A DNA stretch of 64,000 bases from Planctomycetota bacterium (GTDB taxonomy: Bacteria > Planctomycetota > UBA8742 > UBA2392): contig JAOSKM010000002.1 of NCBI GenBank assembly GCA_027493625.1, positions 1,054,001 through 1,118,000 on the forward strand, read 5' to 3'. Under the pieces are notes generated by a model. It did not search any database, was not told where the DNA came from, and saw only the letters and a program-made list of their open reading frames with translations. The translations under genes were made by a program, and so were the position numbers. How positions within the stretch are numbered: the first letter of the stretch is position 1; each line of letters starts with the position of its first letter. This document shows positions 45,240-55,480 of the stretch, in pieces.

Positions 45240-45837
45240 GAGCGCGAAGCGTAAGCGAGCGGTCGCCACAGGCGACAACGGAAATGCACGATGCCTTCCG
45301 ACCTCGACATCCTCGCCTACTTCCTTACGTTCACCACATACGGCACTTGGTTACATGGCGACGAACGAGGTAGCGTCGACGAAGCCCACCGTGCCTACGG
45401 TTCGCCGTACGCGGCGGCATCGCCCGACCGCGCTGAAGCAAACCGCGAGCGAATGAAGTGGCCGCCCTTCACCCTCGACGCAAAGGCCCGCGGCGTGGTT
45501 GACCGCACGATTCGCGAGGTCTGCGAACACCGCAAGTGGATACTCAAGGCACTCAACGTCCGCACAAATCACGTTCACGTTGTGATATGGGCGCCTGTGT
45601 CGGCAGCAAAGGTGCTTTCCGACCTGAAGGCCTGGTGCACCCGCCGTCTCCGCGAGGCCGGCTGCGTTGAGCCTAAACGAGAGGTGTGGACCGAAGGCGG
45701 AAGCAAGCGCAAGCTCTTCACCAAACGAGGCGTAAACAACGCCTGCGAGTACACCCGAACCGGCCAAGGCGCCGACTTGCCGATGGAGTAAAAAGGCGTT
45801 GTCGCCGTTGGCGACCGCTCGCTTACGCTTCGCGCTC
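45240..45837 (+). mobile_element. RAYT gene framed by 41-bp inverted repeats
   Basis: GAGCGCGAAGCGTAAGCGAG... (45240-45280) recurs in inverted orientation at 45797-45837 with 38 of 41 bases matching. Each arm includes a small hairpin (CGGTCGCC...GGCGAC). The element lies directly between the dehydrogenase/hydratase stop and the ABC exporter stop and contains a single gene, a Y1-type transposase. It resembles a RAYT with flanking REPs. Confidence 0.8.
45291..45791 (+). CDS. REP-associated tyrosine (Y1) transposase
   Basis: 166 residues of the IS200-like/TnpA_REP superfamily: N-terminal YFLTFTTYGTWLHGDERGSV, the metal-binding HUH motif VRTNHVHVVIW, and a C-terminal catalytic-Tyr segment NACEYTRTGQGADLP. 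Length is typical for small single-domain Y1 transposases and the frame is intact. Its flanking inverted repeats with hairpins are the expected single-stranded DNA substrate. It differs clearly from the RAYT disrupted at 39385-41756. Confidence 0.85.
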   Translation: MPSDLDILAYFLTFTTYGTWLHGDERGSVDEAHRAYGSPYAAASPDRAEANRERMKWPPFTLDAKARGVVDRTIREVCEHRKWILKALNVRTNHVHVVIWAPVSAAKVLSDLKAWCTRRLREAGCVEPKREVWTEGGSKRKLFTKRGVNNACEYTRTGQGADLPME

Positions 45838-45839
45838 CA

Positions 45840-47883
45840 TCACTCCCCGTCGCCGTTGGCTGTGCTGCGCTCGTGGGTGGCGTCTTCGGCGGCCCTGGCT
45901 GTGTTGCCTTTGCCTGTCGCCGCGGCGGCTGTTCTTAGCGCGCCGCTGCTGTGCCTGGGCGACAGCATTTCACCGTCCACGGCGAACTCCGGCTCTTTGG
46001 GCGTATTCTCGAGCGCCTGGTACTGCAGCTCGTAGAGCTTGTGGTACAGGCCCTTCCTGGCCAGCAACTGCTGGTGGCTGCCGCTTTCCGCCAGCTTGCC
46101 CTTGTGCATCACCAGGATCACGTTCGCCTTCTGGATCGTGCTGAGCCGGTGCGCGATCACGATGCTGGTGCGCCCCTTGGTCAGCTTCACCAGCGCCGCC
46201 TGGATCAGCTCTTCCGTGTGGGTGTCGATGCTGCTGGTGGCTTCGTCCAGGATCAGCACGGCCGGGTCGAACACCAGCGCCCGCGCGAAGCTGAGCAGCT
46301 GGCGCTCGCCGGCGCTGAAGGTCTTGCCGCCCTCTTCCACCTTGGCGTCGTAGCCGCCATCAAGCTTCTCGATGAAGGCGTGGGCGCCCACGTATTTGCA
46401 GGCCTGCTCGACCTGCTCGCGCGTGATGCTCTCGTCGCCGAGGCGAAGGTTGTCGAACACCGTGCCCGCGAACAGGAACACGTCCTGGTGCACGGTGGCG
46501 ATGTTGCGGCGCAGGCCCGCGAGCGTCCATTCGCGCACGTCGTGGCCGTCCACCTTCACCTTGCCGCCCTGGATGTCGTAGAAGCGGCAGACCAGGTTGA
46601 TGATGGTGGTCTTGCCGGCGCCGGTGTGGCCGACAATCGCCACGGTCTGGCCGGGCTGGATGGTGAAGTCCACGCCGCGCAGCACGGGCTCGCCGGCCTT
46701 GTACTCGAAGTGCACGTCTTCGAACTCGACGCGGCCCTGGGCGCGGCCGAAGTCCTGCGCGCCGGGCAGGTTCACGATCTCCTGTTTTTCGTCCAGGATG
46801 GTGAAGATGCGCTCGGCCGCGGTCATGGCGCCCTGCACGACCTCGAACTTTTCCGTCAGGTCGCGGATCGGGTTGAAGAACATTTCCGTGTAGCCGATGA
46901 ACGCGAACAGCAGCCCGATGCTGAACACGCCGCCGTTCGTGAAGTTGAACTCGCCGAGCACCGCCGCGCCGCCGAAGGTGATCACCAGCGCGATGCCCGC
47001 CGCCGACAGCGTGGTGTTCACCGGCCGGAAGATTGCCCACGCCACGCGCTGGTCAATGAAGTGTTTCTTGTACTCCTGGCCGATCTGGTCGTAGGCCTGG
47101 TCGTTGCGCTTTTCCTTGTGGAAGAGCTGCACCACGCGCACGCCGCCCAGCACTTCGGCCGTAAACGCGTTAATGCGCGACAAAGCCGCGCGCCAGCGGC
47201 GATAGGCGGCGCGGGCGTACTTGCGGAAGATCAGCGTGGCGGTGACGATGAAGGGCACGATGGCCAGCGCGATCAGGCCCAGCTTCCAGTTCATCAGCAG
47301 GATGAACAGCATGATGCCCAGCAGCATGGCGATGTCTTTCAGGATCATCACCAGGGCGGTGCTGAACATTTCCTCCATGGCGCCCACGTCGTTGGTGGTG
47401 CGGGTGACCATGCGGCCGACAGGGTGGCGGTGGAAATAGCTCAGGCTGAGGCTGTGGATGTGCTGGAACAGCTGCATGCGGATGTCGTAGATCACGCGCT
47501 GTCCCAGGCCGGCCAGCAGGTAGCCGTTGCCCCATTCCGTGAAGAAGGCGCCCACGCGCACCAGCAGGAACAGGCTGGCCATTACCCACAGCTGCTGCAT
47601 GGCGGTGAAGTCGGCGAAGGACGGGAAGAACGGCGTGATCGCGTTGCGCACGGCGTTGGCGACGAAGCTGTCCTCCTGCTTGAAGACCAGGTCAACGGTA
47701 GCGCCCATCAGCGCGGGCGGCAGGATGGCGAAGAAGGCGATCACGCCCACCAGCAGCGTGCCCGTAAGCATGCGCGCCCAGTACGGTTTCGCGTACTTGG
47801 CCATGCGGCGAAACAGGACCGGATCCCCAGACGTTCGTCTTGATCTTGTCCTCGAGTAAGTCTTCTTCAAACGTGTCAGCCAT
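45840..47883 (-). CDS. Heterodimeric ABC exporter subunit, catalytic-Walker-B half (frameshift near N-terminus)
   Basis: Fused transmembrane and nucleotide-binding domains (about 680 residues). Walker A GHTGAGKTT, signature FSAGERQLLSFARAL (not LSGGQ), Walker B AVLILDEATSS with the catalytic Glu, H-loop VIAHRLST. The N-terminus MADTFEEDLLEDKIKTNVW starts at ATG 47883 but is out of frame with the rest; dropping one G at a G4 run on the coding strand (47825-47828) joins it to DPVLFRRMAKYAKPYW. An internal ATG at 47870 gives an unlikely basic start. With the upstream gene it forms a TmrAB/BmrCD-like heterodimer for drug or lipid export. Confidence 0.85.
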
Positions 47884-47980
47884 TGCAGTTGTCAGTTATC
47901 GGTTGTCAGTTGTCGGACCTTCGGGGATCCACGTACGGCCGGCAGTTGCAGTGCTGACAACCGGCAACTGACAACCGACA
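47884..47980. repeat. Inverted TTGTCAGTT-type repeat between the two exporter genes
   Basis: TGTCAGTTATCGGTTGTCAG (about 47891-47910) is opposed by GCTGACAACCGGCAACTGAC (about 47953-47972), forming a long imperfect hairpin. It is similar in design, but not in sequence, to the TTGGTAATT hairpins at 6286 and 53129. It lies inside the operon, so it could modulate expression of the second subunit. Confidence 0.65.
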
Positions 47981-47981
47981 T

Positions 47982-49901
47982 CTATCCTTGCCCGCTCAGT
48001 TCCTGCTCGAGCTGCTGTTTGCTGTGCAGCTCGGCGTAGTAGCCCTTCTTCTTTAATAGCTCTTCGTGGGTGCCTCTCTCGGCAACGCGCCCATTCTCCA
48101 GCACGATGATCTCATCCGCGTGCTCCACGGTGCTTACGCGGTGGCTAACGATGATGGTGGTGCACTGCTTCATCACTTCTTTCAGGCCGCGCAGGATGGC
48201 CTCTTCGGTCTGGGTGTCCACGGCGCTCAGGCAATCGTCCAGCAGCAGGATGGCCGGCTTGCGCGCGATGGCGCGGGCGATCGCCACGCGCTGTTTCTGG
48301 CCGCCGCTCAGGTTCACACCCTTTTCGCCGAGCAGCGTGTCGTACTGCCTGGGGAACTCCAGCACGTCCTGCTCAACCTGCGCGATGCGGGCGCACTGCT
48401 TCAGCCACTCCACGTCGGCCTCGCGGCGCTCGCTGCCTGCTTCTACTTCGTGCTCGTTGCCGAGCGTGCCCAGCGCGATGTTCTGCAGGATCGTCTCGCT
48501 GAACAGGAAGGTTTCCTGCGGCACGGCGCCGATCTGCGTGCGCAGCACATCCAGCGGGATGTCGCGCACGTCATGGCCGTCCAGCAGGATCGTGCCGGCA
48601 GGCGGGTCGTACAGGCGCGGGATCAAGCCCAGCAGGGTGGACTTGCCGCTGCCCACGGGGCCGACGATCGCCAGCGTGCTGCCGGGTGCGATGCTCAGGT
48701 TGATCTCGCGCAGGGCCCAGTCGGGCTCTTCCAGTTTCTCGTTCTCGCTGTCGCCCACCACGGCGCTGACGCTGGGCGCCGGGAAGTACTTGAAGCTCAG
48801 GTTGCGCACCTCGATGCCGCCCTTGAGCTGCTTGACGTCCGCGGGCTGCGCGGCGTCCACGATCTCGGGCTCGACGCTCATGATGCGCTGGATGCGGTCC
48901 ATGCTCACGCGCCCGCGCTGATACAGCATCACCACCCAGCCCAGGCCGATCATCGGGCCGGAAAGGCGGATCAGCCACTGGAAGAAGGCCACGAAGGCGC
49001 CCACGGTGATCTCGCCGCTGATCACCATGCTGCCGCCGTAGACGACGACGACCAGGTCGGCCAGGCCGAGCATCAGCACCAGCAGCGGGTTCTCGAGCGC
49101 GACTACCTTGGCGAGGTGCATGCCGCGCTTGAAGTACTCGCGGGTAAGCGCCGCGAACATGCGGACTTCGCTGTCTTCCTGGACGAACGACTTGACCACC
49201 TTGGCGCCGGCGTAGGATTCGCGCGAGCGCTCGGACAGCACGCTGAACTGCTCCTGCAGCTTGCCGTAGCGGTCCTCGATGGCGTGGGCCAGCCTGGCCA
49301 CGATCAGCGGTATGAACGGCAGCGTCACGGCGCTGGCCAGCATCAGCTTCCAGCTGATCGAGGTCATGTACATCGGCACCATGATGAAATACAGCGCGGT
49401 GTCGATGATCAGCAGCAGACCGAAGCCGAAGAAGTTACGCACGGCGTCCATGTCGGCGGTCGCCAGGCTCATCATTTCGCCGGTCTTGGCGCGATCATGG
49501 AATCGCGAAGCCAGGCGCTGGATGTGCGCGAAGAAGCGGCCGCGCAGGTCGTGGGTCAGGTTGATGCTGGCCTTGGCGTAATCGAGCGACATCCAGTAAC
49601 GGAAGATGCCGGTGATCGCGACCACCAGCACGAAGCCGAGGGCGTAGACCCACACGCCGGTGAGCGCGCTTTCCAGCATGCCGGGCCCGAACAGGTCGAT
49701 CAGCGGGTTTCCCAGGCGCTCGAGGTCTGCGGGGGTGCGCTCGGACGACACCTGGTACTCGAGGTGGTTGATCGCCCACTGCACCAGCTTGGGGGTGAAG
49801 GTGTCCAGGATGTCCACGAACACCAGCGCCAGCGTGCCCACCAGGTAGAACCGCCAGTAGGGGCGGGCGTAGGCGAGCATCTTGACGAAATTGCGTAACA
49901 A
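47982..49901 (-). CDS. Heterodimeric ABC exporter subunit, degenerate-Walker-B half
   Basis: About 639 residues from TTG 49901 (GAGG 5-6 bases upstream; homology starts at MLAYARPYWRFYL). Six transmembrane helices, then an ATPase domain with Walker A GPVGSGKSTLLG, canonical signature [16 protein letters not shown]-loop IVSHRVST, but Walker B AILLLDDCLSAVD with Asp in place of the catalytic Glu. Combined with the FSAGE signature of its partner, this gives one consensus and one degenerate ATP site, the hallmark of heterodimeric exporters such as TmrAB, LmrCD and BmrCD. Transcribed ahead of its partner. Confidence 0.9.
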   Translation of the reverse strand: MLRNFVKMLAYARPYWRFYLVGTLALVFVDILDTFTPKLVQWAINHLEYQVSSERTPADLERLGNPLIDLFGPGMLESALTGVWVYALGFVLVVAITGIFRYWMSLDYAKASINLTHDLRGRFFAHIQRLASRFHDRAKTGEMMSLATADMDAVRNFFGFGLLLIIDTALYFIMVPMYMTSISWKLMLASAVTLPFIPLIVARLAHAIEDRYGKLQEQFSVLSERSRESYAGAKVVKSFVQEDSEVRMFAALTREYFKRGMHLAKVVALENPLLVLMLGLADLVVVVYGGSMVISGEITVGAFVAFFQWLIRLSGPMIGLGWVVMLYQRGRVSMDRIQRIMSVEPEIVDAAQPADVKQLKGGIEVRNLSFKYFPAPSVSAVVGDSENEKLEEPDWALREINLSIAPGSTLAIVGPVGSGKSTLLGLIPRLYDPPAGTILLDGHDVRDIPLDVLRTQIGAVPQETFLFSETILQNIALGTLGNEHEVEAGSERREADVEWLKQCARIAQVEQDVLEFPRQYDTLLGEKGVNLSGGQKQRVAIARAIARKPAILLLDDCLSAVDTQTEEAILRGLKEVMKQCTTIIVSHRVSTVEHADEIIVLENGRVAERGTHEELLKKKGYYAELHSKQQLEQELSGQG

Positions 49902-49981
49902 GGCGACCTCACAGCGCGGGCGGGAACGGCCCGGCCCGGGGATTCTGTCGGCTGCTCTGGACGTGTCAAGAGCAACCGTGC

Positions 49982-50006
49982 AACGCCGCCCAAAAAGGGC
50001 GGCGTT
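49982..50006. repeat. Strong hairpin in the divergent gap between exporter and the large exported-protein gene
   Basis: AACGCCGCCC-AAAAA-GGGCGGCGTT, 10-bp perfect stem, followed on the plus strand by GCGTTCTT. It may be a terminator or attenuator; neither orientation has a clear T-run. Confidence 0.45.
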
Positions 50007-50146
50007 GCGTTCTTCCGCGCAGACAGTTAGAGCTATAGTCACTTCGCCGTGCAAGCGGGCGGGCGAAAACCGGAATCATCGAACCCGTCCGCGGGCAGGC
50101 GCGTCTTAACGAATACGGATCGCTCACGGTTTCAAGGAACAGAACA

Positions 50147-53048
50147 ATGAGATTGCTGAAAGCTGGACTGCTGCTCATCACCCTGAGTGGCCTGTGCGCC
50201 GCGAGCCTGCACGCCTACGAGAAGGGTGATTTCGCGCCCCGCGGCTCGCTGCTGTACACGCGTATCAATGACCTGTCGGGCGCCTTGCAGAAGCTGGGCG
50301 GCGAAGACTGGAAAGCCCAGGCCGAGCGCATGCTGCTGGCCCGCAACCAGCGCGACTTCGAAGAGTCCGAGCCGCTGGTGAACGAGATCCGCCGCTTCAT
50401 TGAGGCCGCCGGCGCCACCGAGTTCATCATCGGCGACGTGATGGTGCGCGGGCCGTTCATCCAGAGCGCCACCATCGTCACGCTGAAGGAAGGCGGCCCC
50501 ACCGAGTTCAGTGAGGCGTTCCGCGGTTTCGTGAAGGACAACGACCGCGACGCCGAGGTCAAGCCCGACAGTATCAAGTTCGAGGGCGTGGGGCTGTGGA
50601 TCAGCAAGGGCCACCTGATCATCACCACCGGCGGCATGATGGACGCCCACATCCAGGACGTGCTGGACGGCTTCACCGACGAAAGCCTCAGCCAGGTCGA
50701 GCGCTTCACCAAGTGGAGCAGCAAGGCCAGCGGCGACATCCTGCTGTTCGCCGACATGAAGGCCTGGCGCGCCGCCCTGGACCGCCTCGGCGAAGACTTC
50801 GACGCCGACGTCCGCCGCGCCCTCGAGGTCGTCGAGTGGCAGAAGTGGGACCTGATCACCGGCAGCGTCAACCTGCCCGGCCGCAGCGGCGGCCTTTCCG
50901 CGGACCTGAGCCTGAGCCTGAACCAGCCGTTCTCGAAGCTGAACGCGTTCCTGAAGCCATCCGGCGGCAGCCGGCTGGTGAACCTGCTGCCCGCCGAGTG
51001 CGTGGGGTTCCTGACCGGGCAGCTTGGTACCAATCACCAGCAGACCTACGACGAGTTGCTGCGCTTCTTCCATGATTTCGAGCAGGACCAGCGCCCCGCC
51101 AGCCTGCGCCGCCGCATCGAGTGGACCGAGCGCGACCTGCGCTGGGCCGAAGAGCGCCTGGCCGCCCTGGAAGGCGAGAAGGACAAGGACGCCGCACCCG
51201 ACCCCAAGCCGCAGGAAAAGCGCGTCGAGGTGCAGCCGGAAGGCAGCCCCGAAGAGGAGACTCCGGAAGATCGCAAGCAGCGCCTGAAGGAAGAAATCGC
51301 CGAGTACAAACGGCAGCTCGAGGACCTCAACGCCCAGCTTGCGGGCCTGAAGTACCGCCCCTTCGAGCCCGATCGCGAGGCCCGCAAGGACCGCCGCACC
51401 GAGGCCGAGGAGTTTCATGACGAGATCGCCGAAGTGTTCCAGCAGTTCGGCTTCACGCGCGAGGAAATGCTGGCCGCGATCGGCCAGGAAGCGTTGATGG
51501 GCATCCTGAACCTGCCGGACCCGGGCTTTGACGACAACGACCTCGACGATGCCTTCGAGGACATGTGGTTCGTGCTGGTGGAAACCCAGGACAGCTTCGC
51601 CGACCTGAAAGAGAAGTTCCTCGACCGCGTGCTGGCCCGCAAGTTCCCCGAAGACATGCCCGAGGAAGAGCGCGCGCGCGCCAAGGAGCAGGCCACGGAG
51701 TGGATGTTCAAGCAGGTCGAGGGCGGCGAAATCCTGCGCGGCCGAGGCCTCAGCGCCGACTGGTGCGCCTTCGGCGGCGAGGGTTTTGTCGGCTTCGCGC
51801 CCAACGAGGAAGTCGCGGTGCGCATCCTGAAGTCGGCCGCGGGCCAGGGCCGCTTCGCCCTGGGCAGCATCCCCGGCGGCAGCGTGGCGGGCAGCAAGTT
51901 CGCCTACGCCAACCTGCGCGACATATTGCAGAAGCTGGTGGTCGGCAACTTCAACCGCGACCGCATCAACGGCCGTTTCCCCGAGCCGCACCTGGACCTG
52001 GCGAAGTACATGCCCGGCGGATTCCATGTCACCCTGGCCAGCGACGAGGGCAGCCACGGCGTCAGCTTCTCGCTGCGCGCGGCCGGCGAGCCGAACCTGG
52101 CGCCGGCGATGAAGATGTTCGCCGACGAGATCCACCAGAGCATGGCCTGGCGCCACGACCGCAACATCCTGTACGAGCTGTCGAACGCGATCGAAAGCTG
52201 GCGCGGGGCGAACACCGAGGCGGTCAAGGAACTCGGCGATGCCGAGCGCGCCCGCTTCATCAAGGCCGTCACGCCCCAGAGCCTGATGGAAGGCGGCGTG
52301 TTCAGCCCGCTGGACGGCATGCGCAGCGCCTTCGACCCCGCCATGGCCGAGCGCTTCAAAGCCATGCTGGACAGCCACGCCGAGCACATGCTGAAAGACG
52401 GCGAAGACCCCACGGACCTGTCGGCCAGCAGCTTCGAGTGGTTCGGCCTGCCCGGCGACCTGCAGTTCAGCGACGAGCGCGGCTGGTTCCGCACGGACGA
52501 CCGCAACCCCTGGATCATCTGCCAGTTCAAGGGCGACTGGGCCCGAAACGGGCGCCTGTGCCTGATCTGGGACGGCCGCGTCCGCAGCCGCTGGTTCCCG
52601 GCCGACGAGCTGCAGCGCCTGCGCGAGGCGATTACGCGCGGTGAAACGTGGCGCCCGGCGGAGGCGTCCTCCGAGGCGCCGCCCAGGTGGCGGGCGCGCA
52701 GGCTGCTGGCGCGCAAGCAGTACGAGATGGACGACCTGTTCCAGCGGCTGGTGCAGGCGCGCCAGGCGCTGAAAGACCAGGGCAAGGACGCGCGCATCAG
52801 CTTCAAGGGCAGCGAACACAACGCGGACCAGGCCACCGAGGCGCTGCGCAAGCTGCTGGGCGTCACGGAAGAAGACTGGTTCTACTTCCAGGACGCCAAA
52901 AACCTGACGGTGGAGACCAAGCCCGACGGCCGCTTCAAGGTGAAGTTCGGAGAAGTGGGGCCAGTGGATCGAGATCGACGAGATTGACCCCGAGACCGAC
53001 CCTGAGAACTACCGTGGCTTCAACCTGAAGACCTCGTTCGACGAGTAG
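50147..53048 (+). CDS. Large exported protein of unknown function (frameshift near the C-terminus)
   Basis: About 966 residues when the end is restored. ATG 50147 opens a signal peptide (MRLLKAGLLLITLSGLCAAS) with no lipobox. The body is soluble, rich in charged residues, with a central coiled coil (about 325-420) between two alpha/beta regions that resemble each other loosely (FIIGDVMVRGPFIQSATIV and the region around CAFGGEGFVGFAPNEEVAVR). No known family recognised. The frame as given stops at 52987, but removing one G at 52949-52950 continues as KWGQWIEIDEIDPETDPENY to a stop at 53048, a more natural end. Confidence 0.7.
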
Positions 53049-53071
53049 CGCCAAGGCACCGCAGCGTGGAT

Positions 53072-53225
53072 AGGGACAGGCACCAAAGGTGCCTGTCCCT
53101 TTGGTTTCGATCTCCACCGCAGTAGGCAACAGCAAATTACCAATAACCAATTTTCAATTACCAATGACCCGCCACTCAGTCCCAATTGGTAATTGGTAAT
53201 TGGTTATTGGTAATTCGCTGTTCAA
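53072..53225. repeat. REP hairpin plus second copy of the AT-rich inverted repeat
   Basis: 53072-53100: AGGGACAGGCACC-AAA-GGTGCCTGTCCCT, perfect. 53129-53225: arms ACAGCAAATTACCAATAACC and GGTTATTGGTAATTCGCTGT with ATTACCAAT units between, the same element as at 6286-6390. Both copies follow a plus-strand gene and precede the end of a minus-strand gene, so a terminator-like role is plausible. Confidence 0.75.
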
Positions 53226-53280
53226 CCCGGCTTCGGGGCGTGATCCCGCCCGCCCGCTGTAAAAGCAGGCTTCCCGCTCT

Positions 53281-54384
53281 CTAGCTCAGCACTACCCTGC
53301 GCTTGCCCGTGCGGATGTGGCCTATCACGTGGGTCTTGAGCGGCGGCTGGCCTTTCACCTTGTGCTTCTCGAGCTTGTCGGCGACAGCGTCCACGTGGTA
53401 GGGGCTGCAGATCGCCACCATGCCGATGCCCATGTTGAACACGCGGTACATCTCGTCGCGCTCGACGTTGCCGCCCTGCTGCAGGATGCGGAAGATCGGC
53501 GGCACCTCCCAGCTTGACGTGTCAATGACCGCCTCGCAGGTCTCGGGCAGGATGCGCGGGATGTTTTCGAGGAAGCCGCCGCCGGTGATGTTCGCCAGCC
53601 CCTCCACGATGCGCTTGCGCTTGTAGGTGTTCAGCAGCGCGACGATGGGCTGGGCGTAGATGCGCGTGGGCGTCAGCAGCTCCAGGCCCAGCGGCTGGGA
53701 CAGCTCGTCGAACGTGCGCTCCAGCTTCCACTTCTTCAGCTTCAGGATCTTGCGCACCAGGCTGTAGCCGTTGCTGTGCAGGCCGCTGCTCTCGAGGCCC
53801 AGGATCACGTCGCCCGGCTTGATGCCCTCGCCCTTCAGCACCTTGTGCTTCTCCACCACGCCGACGGCGAAACCGGCAATGTCGTACTCGCCCTCCGGGT
53901 AGAAATCCGGCATCTCGGCCGTCTCGCCGCCCAGCAGCGTGCAGGCGGACTGCTTGCAGCCCTCGGCCACGCCGCCCACCAGGGGCAGCAGCACGCCCAG
54001 GTCTTTGCGCCCGGTGGCGATGTAATCCAGGAAGAACAGCGGCTCGGCGCCCATGCACAGCATGTCGTTGATGCTCATGGCAACGCAGTCGATGCCCACG
54101 GTGTCGTGCTTGCCGAGCTCAAAGGCCAGTTTCAGCTTGGTGCCGACGCCGTCCGTGCAGGCCACCAGCACCGGGTGTTTGTAGTTGCGCTTGAACAGGG
54201 CGGTGTCGTAGTCGAGGCTGAACAGGCCGCCGAAGCCGTCTTCCACGTCGATCACGCGCGGCGTCTTGGTAGCGGCGATCTTCTTGAAGATCTGCGTCAC
54301 CAGCGCGTTGTGCGTCTCGAAGTGAACGCCCGCGTCGGCGTACGTGAGTCCCTTCTTCTTGCTCGGCTTGCCCTTGCCTGCCAT
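53281..54384 (-). CDS. purM: Phosphoribosylformylglycinamidine cyclo-ligase (AIR synthetase)
   Basis: 367 residues. Closes the imidazole ring in de novo purine synthesis (FGAM + ATP to AIR). Signature motifs: LTYADAGVHFE near the N-terminus (usual YxxAGV), VACTDGVGTKLKLA, GIDCVAMSINDMLCMGAEPLFFLDYIA (split here: DCVAMSINDML, GAEPLFFLDY), GGETAEMPDFY and GLESSGLHSNGYSLVRKI, then GGGFLENIPRILP. Slightly longer than the E. coli enzyme (345) owing to a basic N-terminal tail. Stands alone; no other pur gene is in the window. Confidence 0.95.
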   Translation of the reverse strand: MAGKGKPSKKKGLTYADAGVHFETHNALVTQIFKKIAATKTPRVIDVEDGFGGLFSLDYDTALFKRNYKHPVLVACTDGVGTKLKLAFELGKHDTVGIDCVAMSINDMLCMGAEPLFFLDYIATGRKDLGVLLPLVGGVAEGCKQSACTLLGGETAEMPDFYPEGEYDIAGFAVGVVEKHKVLKGEGIKPGDVILGLESSGLHSNGYSLVRKILKLKKWKLERTFDELSQPLGLELLTPTRIYAQPIVALLNTYKRKRIVEGLANITGGGFLENIPRILPETCEAVIDTSSWEVPPIFRILQQGGNVERDEMYRVFNMGIGMVAICSPYHVDAVADKLEKHKVKGQPPLKTHVIGHIRTGKRRVVLS

Positions 54385-54502
54385 GGCGTCCCCGCTGGAA
54401 AGGGCGGGATTGTAGCGGCCGGCAACAATCCGCGCGAGTTGTGGAAAGCCGCCCGCGAATTCCTAGAAACTATGCCGGGCAGGGCAAATCCGGGGCGGGT
54501 CG

Positions 54503-54964
54503 ATGACCAGGCTGATGGATCGGTTCAATCGCATGCTCGGCATCTGGCGCGGGCCGGCCGTGTTTGACAGCGGGCTCGAGGGCATCGCCGAGTTCCGGTT
54601 CACGCCCTACTTCGAGGGAGCGCTGATCGAAGTCAGCGGCCAGTCGTTCGATCTTCGGACCGGTGCATCCCAGACCTGGGGCGTAGGCCTGCTGGCGCTG
54701 GATACGGCTGGGCACGTCGTGTGGCGCCAGGTGAACTCACGGGTCGGCTTCTCGACGATGCATGAGGTGGAGCGCGACGATGATGTGCTGGTGATGCGGG
54801 CCGAGCTGGCAGGCGGCCGCAGCATGCTGATCACGCTGTCGATGGAGGGGAATGAACTCCAGGTCGTGAATTCGTGGCTGTCGCCCGACCCCTCGGTACC
54901 GGGCCCGCGCACGGCCATCCGCTTGCGCCGCGCGGGCATGGCACTGCCGGAGCCGCAGCCATGA
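54503..54964 (+). CDS. Small beta-rich protein, paralogue A1 of an A-B-A-B cluster
   Basis: 153 residues, no signal peptide. Begins with a LGIWRG motif, then alternating strands (FTPYFEGALIEVSGQSF, LALDTAGHVVWRQVNS, FSTMHEVERDDD), ending GPRTAIRLRRAGM. The pattern of a tryptophan motif and a series of about ten strands suggests a lipocalin/nitrobindin-like small barrel, but no heme-binding residues can be assigned. Similar to the gene at 55481 throughout. Stop overlaps the next start (ATGA). Confidence 0.65.
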   Translation: MTRLMDRFNRMLGIWRGPAVFDSGLEGIAEFRFTPYFEGALIEVSGQSFDLRTGASQTWGVGLLALDTAGHVVWRQVNSRVGFSTMHEVERDDDVLVMRAELAGGRSMLITLSMEGNELQVVNSWLSPDPSVPGPRTAIRLRRAGMALPEPQP

Positions 54965-55440
54965 GCCACGCCCTGCAACTGCTGCGGAGCTGGTCGGGTG
55001 TATGGTCCGGCGAGATCGAGCACGAGTCCGGCGCGCTCCTCAATGGCCGCGTCAGCGTGCCGCCGATCCTTGAGGGGCACGCCATGGTGATGCACGCCGA
55101 GATTACGGATCGCGACACGGGCCGCCTGATGCGCGGATTGCGCATGGTGTTTGCGCAGGGCCCTGACGGAGTGGTGCAGACGCTGACCTTCTCGACGCAG
55201 CTGGGAGTGTTCGGCCTTGAGCAGACCCAGGATGACGAAGACGTAATTGCCATGATGGGCATTACCGAGACCGGCGTGCAGATCAACGTCACGTTCCGTG
55301 AAGAAGCTCCGGTCACGATCTTGCTGACGGTATTCTGGCGCCCCCAGGGAACCTCCCTGCCCGGCGTGGCAACCCCCGGCCTGTTCGGGCGCGTGCATCG
55401 GCGCGCTCCCTGGAACCCGGCCGCGGCAGGGAAGCCATGA
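54961..55440 (+). CDS. Small beta-rich protein, paralogue B1
   Basis: 159 residues starting at ATG 54961 in an ATGA overlap with A1. N-terminal LRSWSGVWSGE motif, then strands with LEGHAMVMHAEI, GVVQTLTFSTQLGVFGLEQT and LLTVFWRPQGT, and a basic C-terminal tail (FGRVHRRAPW). Closely similar to the gene at 55945 and more distantly to A1 and A2. Function unknown; the coupling with A1 suggests a heteromer. Confidence 0.65.
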   Translation: MSHALQLLRSWSGVWSGEIEHESGALLNGRVSVPPILEGHAMVMHAEITDRDTGRLMRGLRMVFAQGPDGVVQTLTFSTQLGVFGLEQTQDDEDVIAMMGITETGVQINVTFREEAPVTILLTVFWRPQGTSLPGVATPGLFGRVHRRAPWNPAAAGKP

Positions 55441-55480
55441 ATCCAGTTTGAGCTTGCGCAACTCGTTGTAATGTCGGGCA

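Noticed and set aside
49982-50006. Riboswitch or small RNA upstream of the large exported-protein gene
   Set aside because: Only a single simple hairpin is present; no conserved riboswitch core could be recognised.
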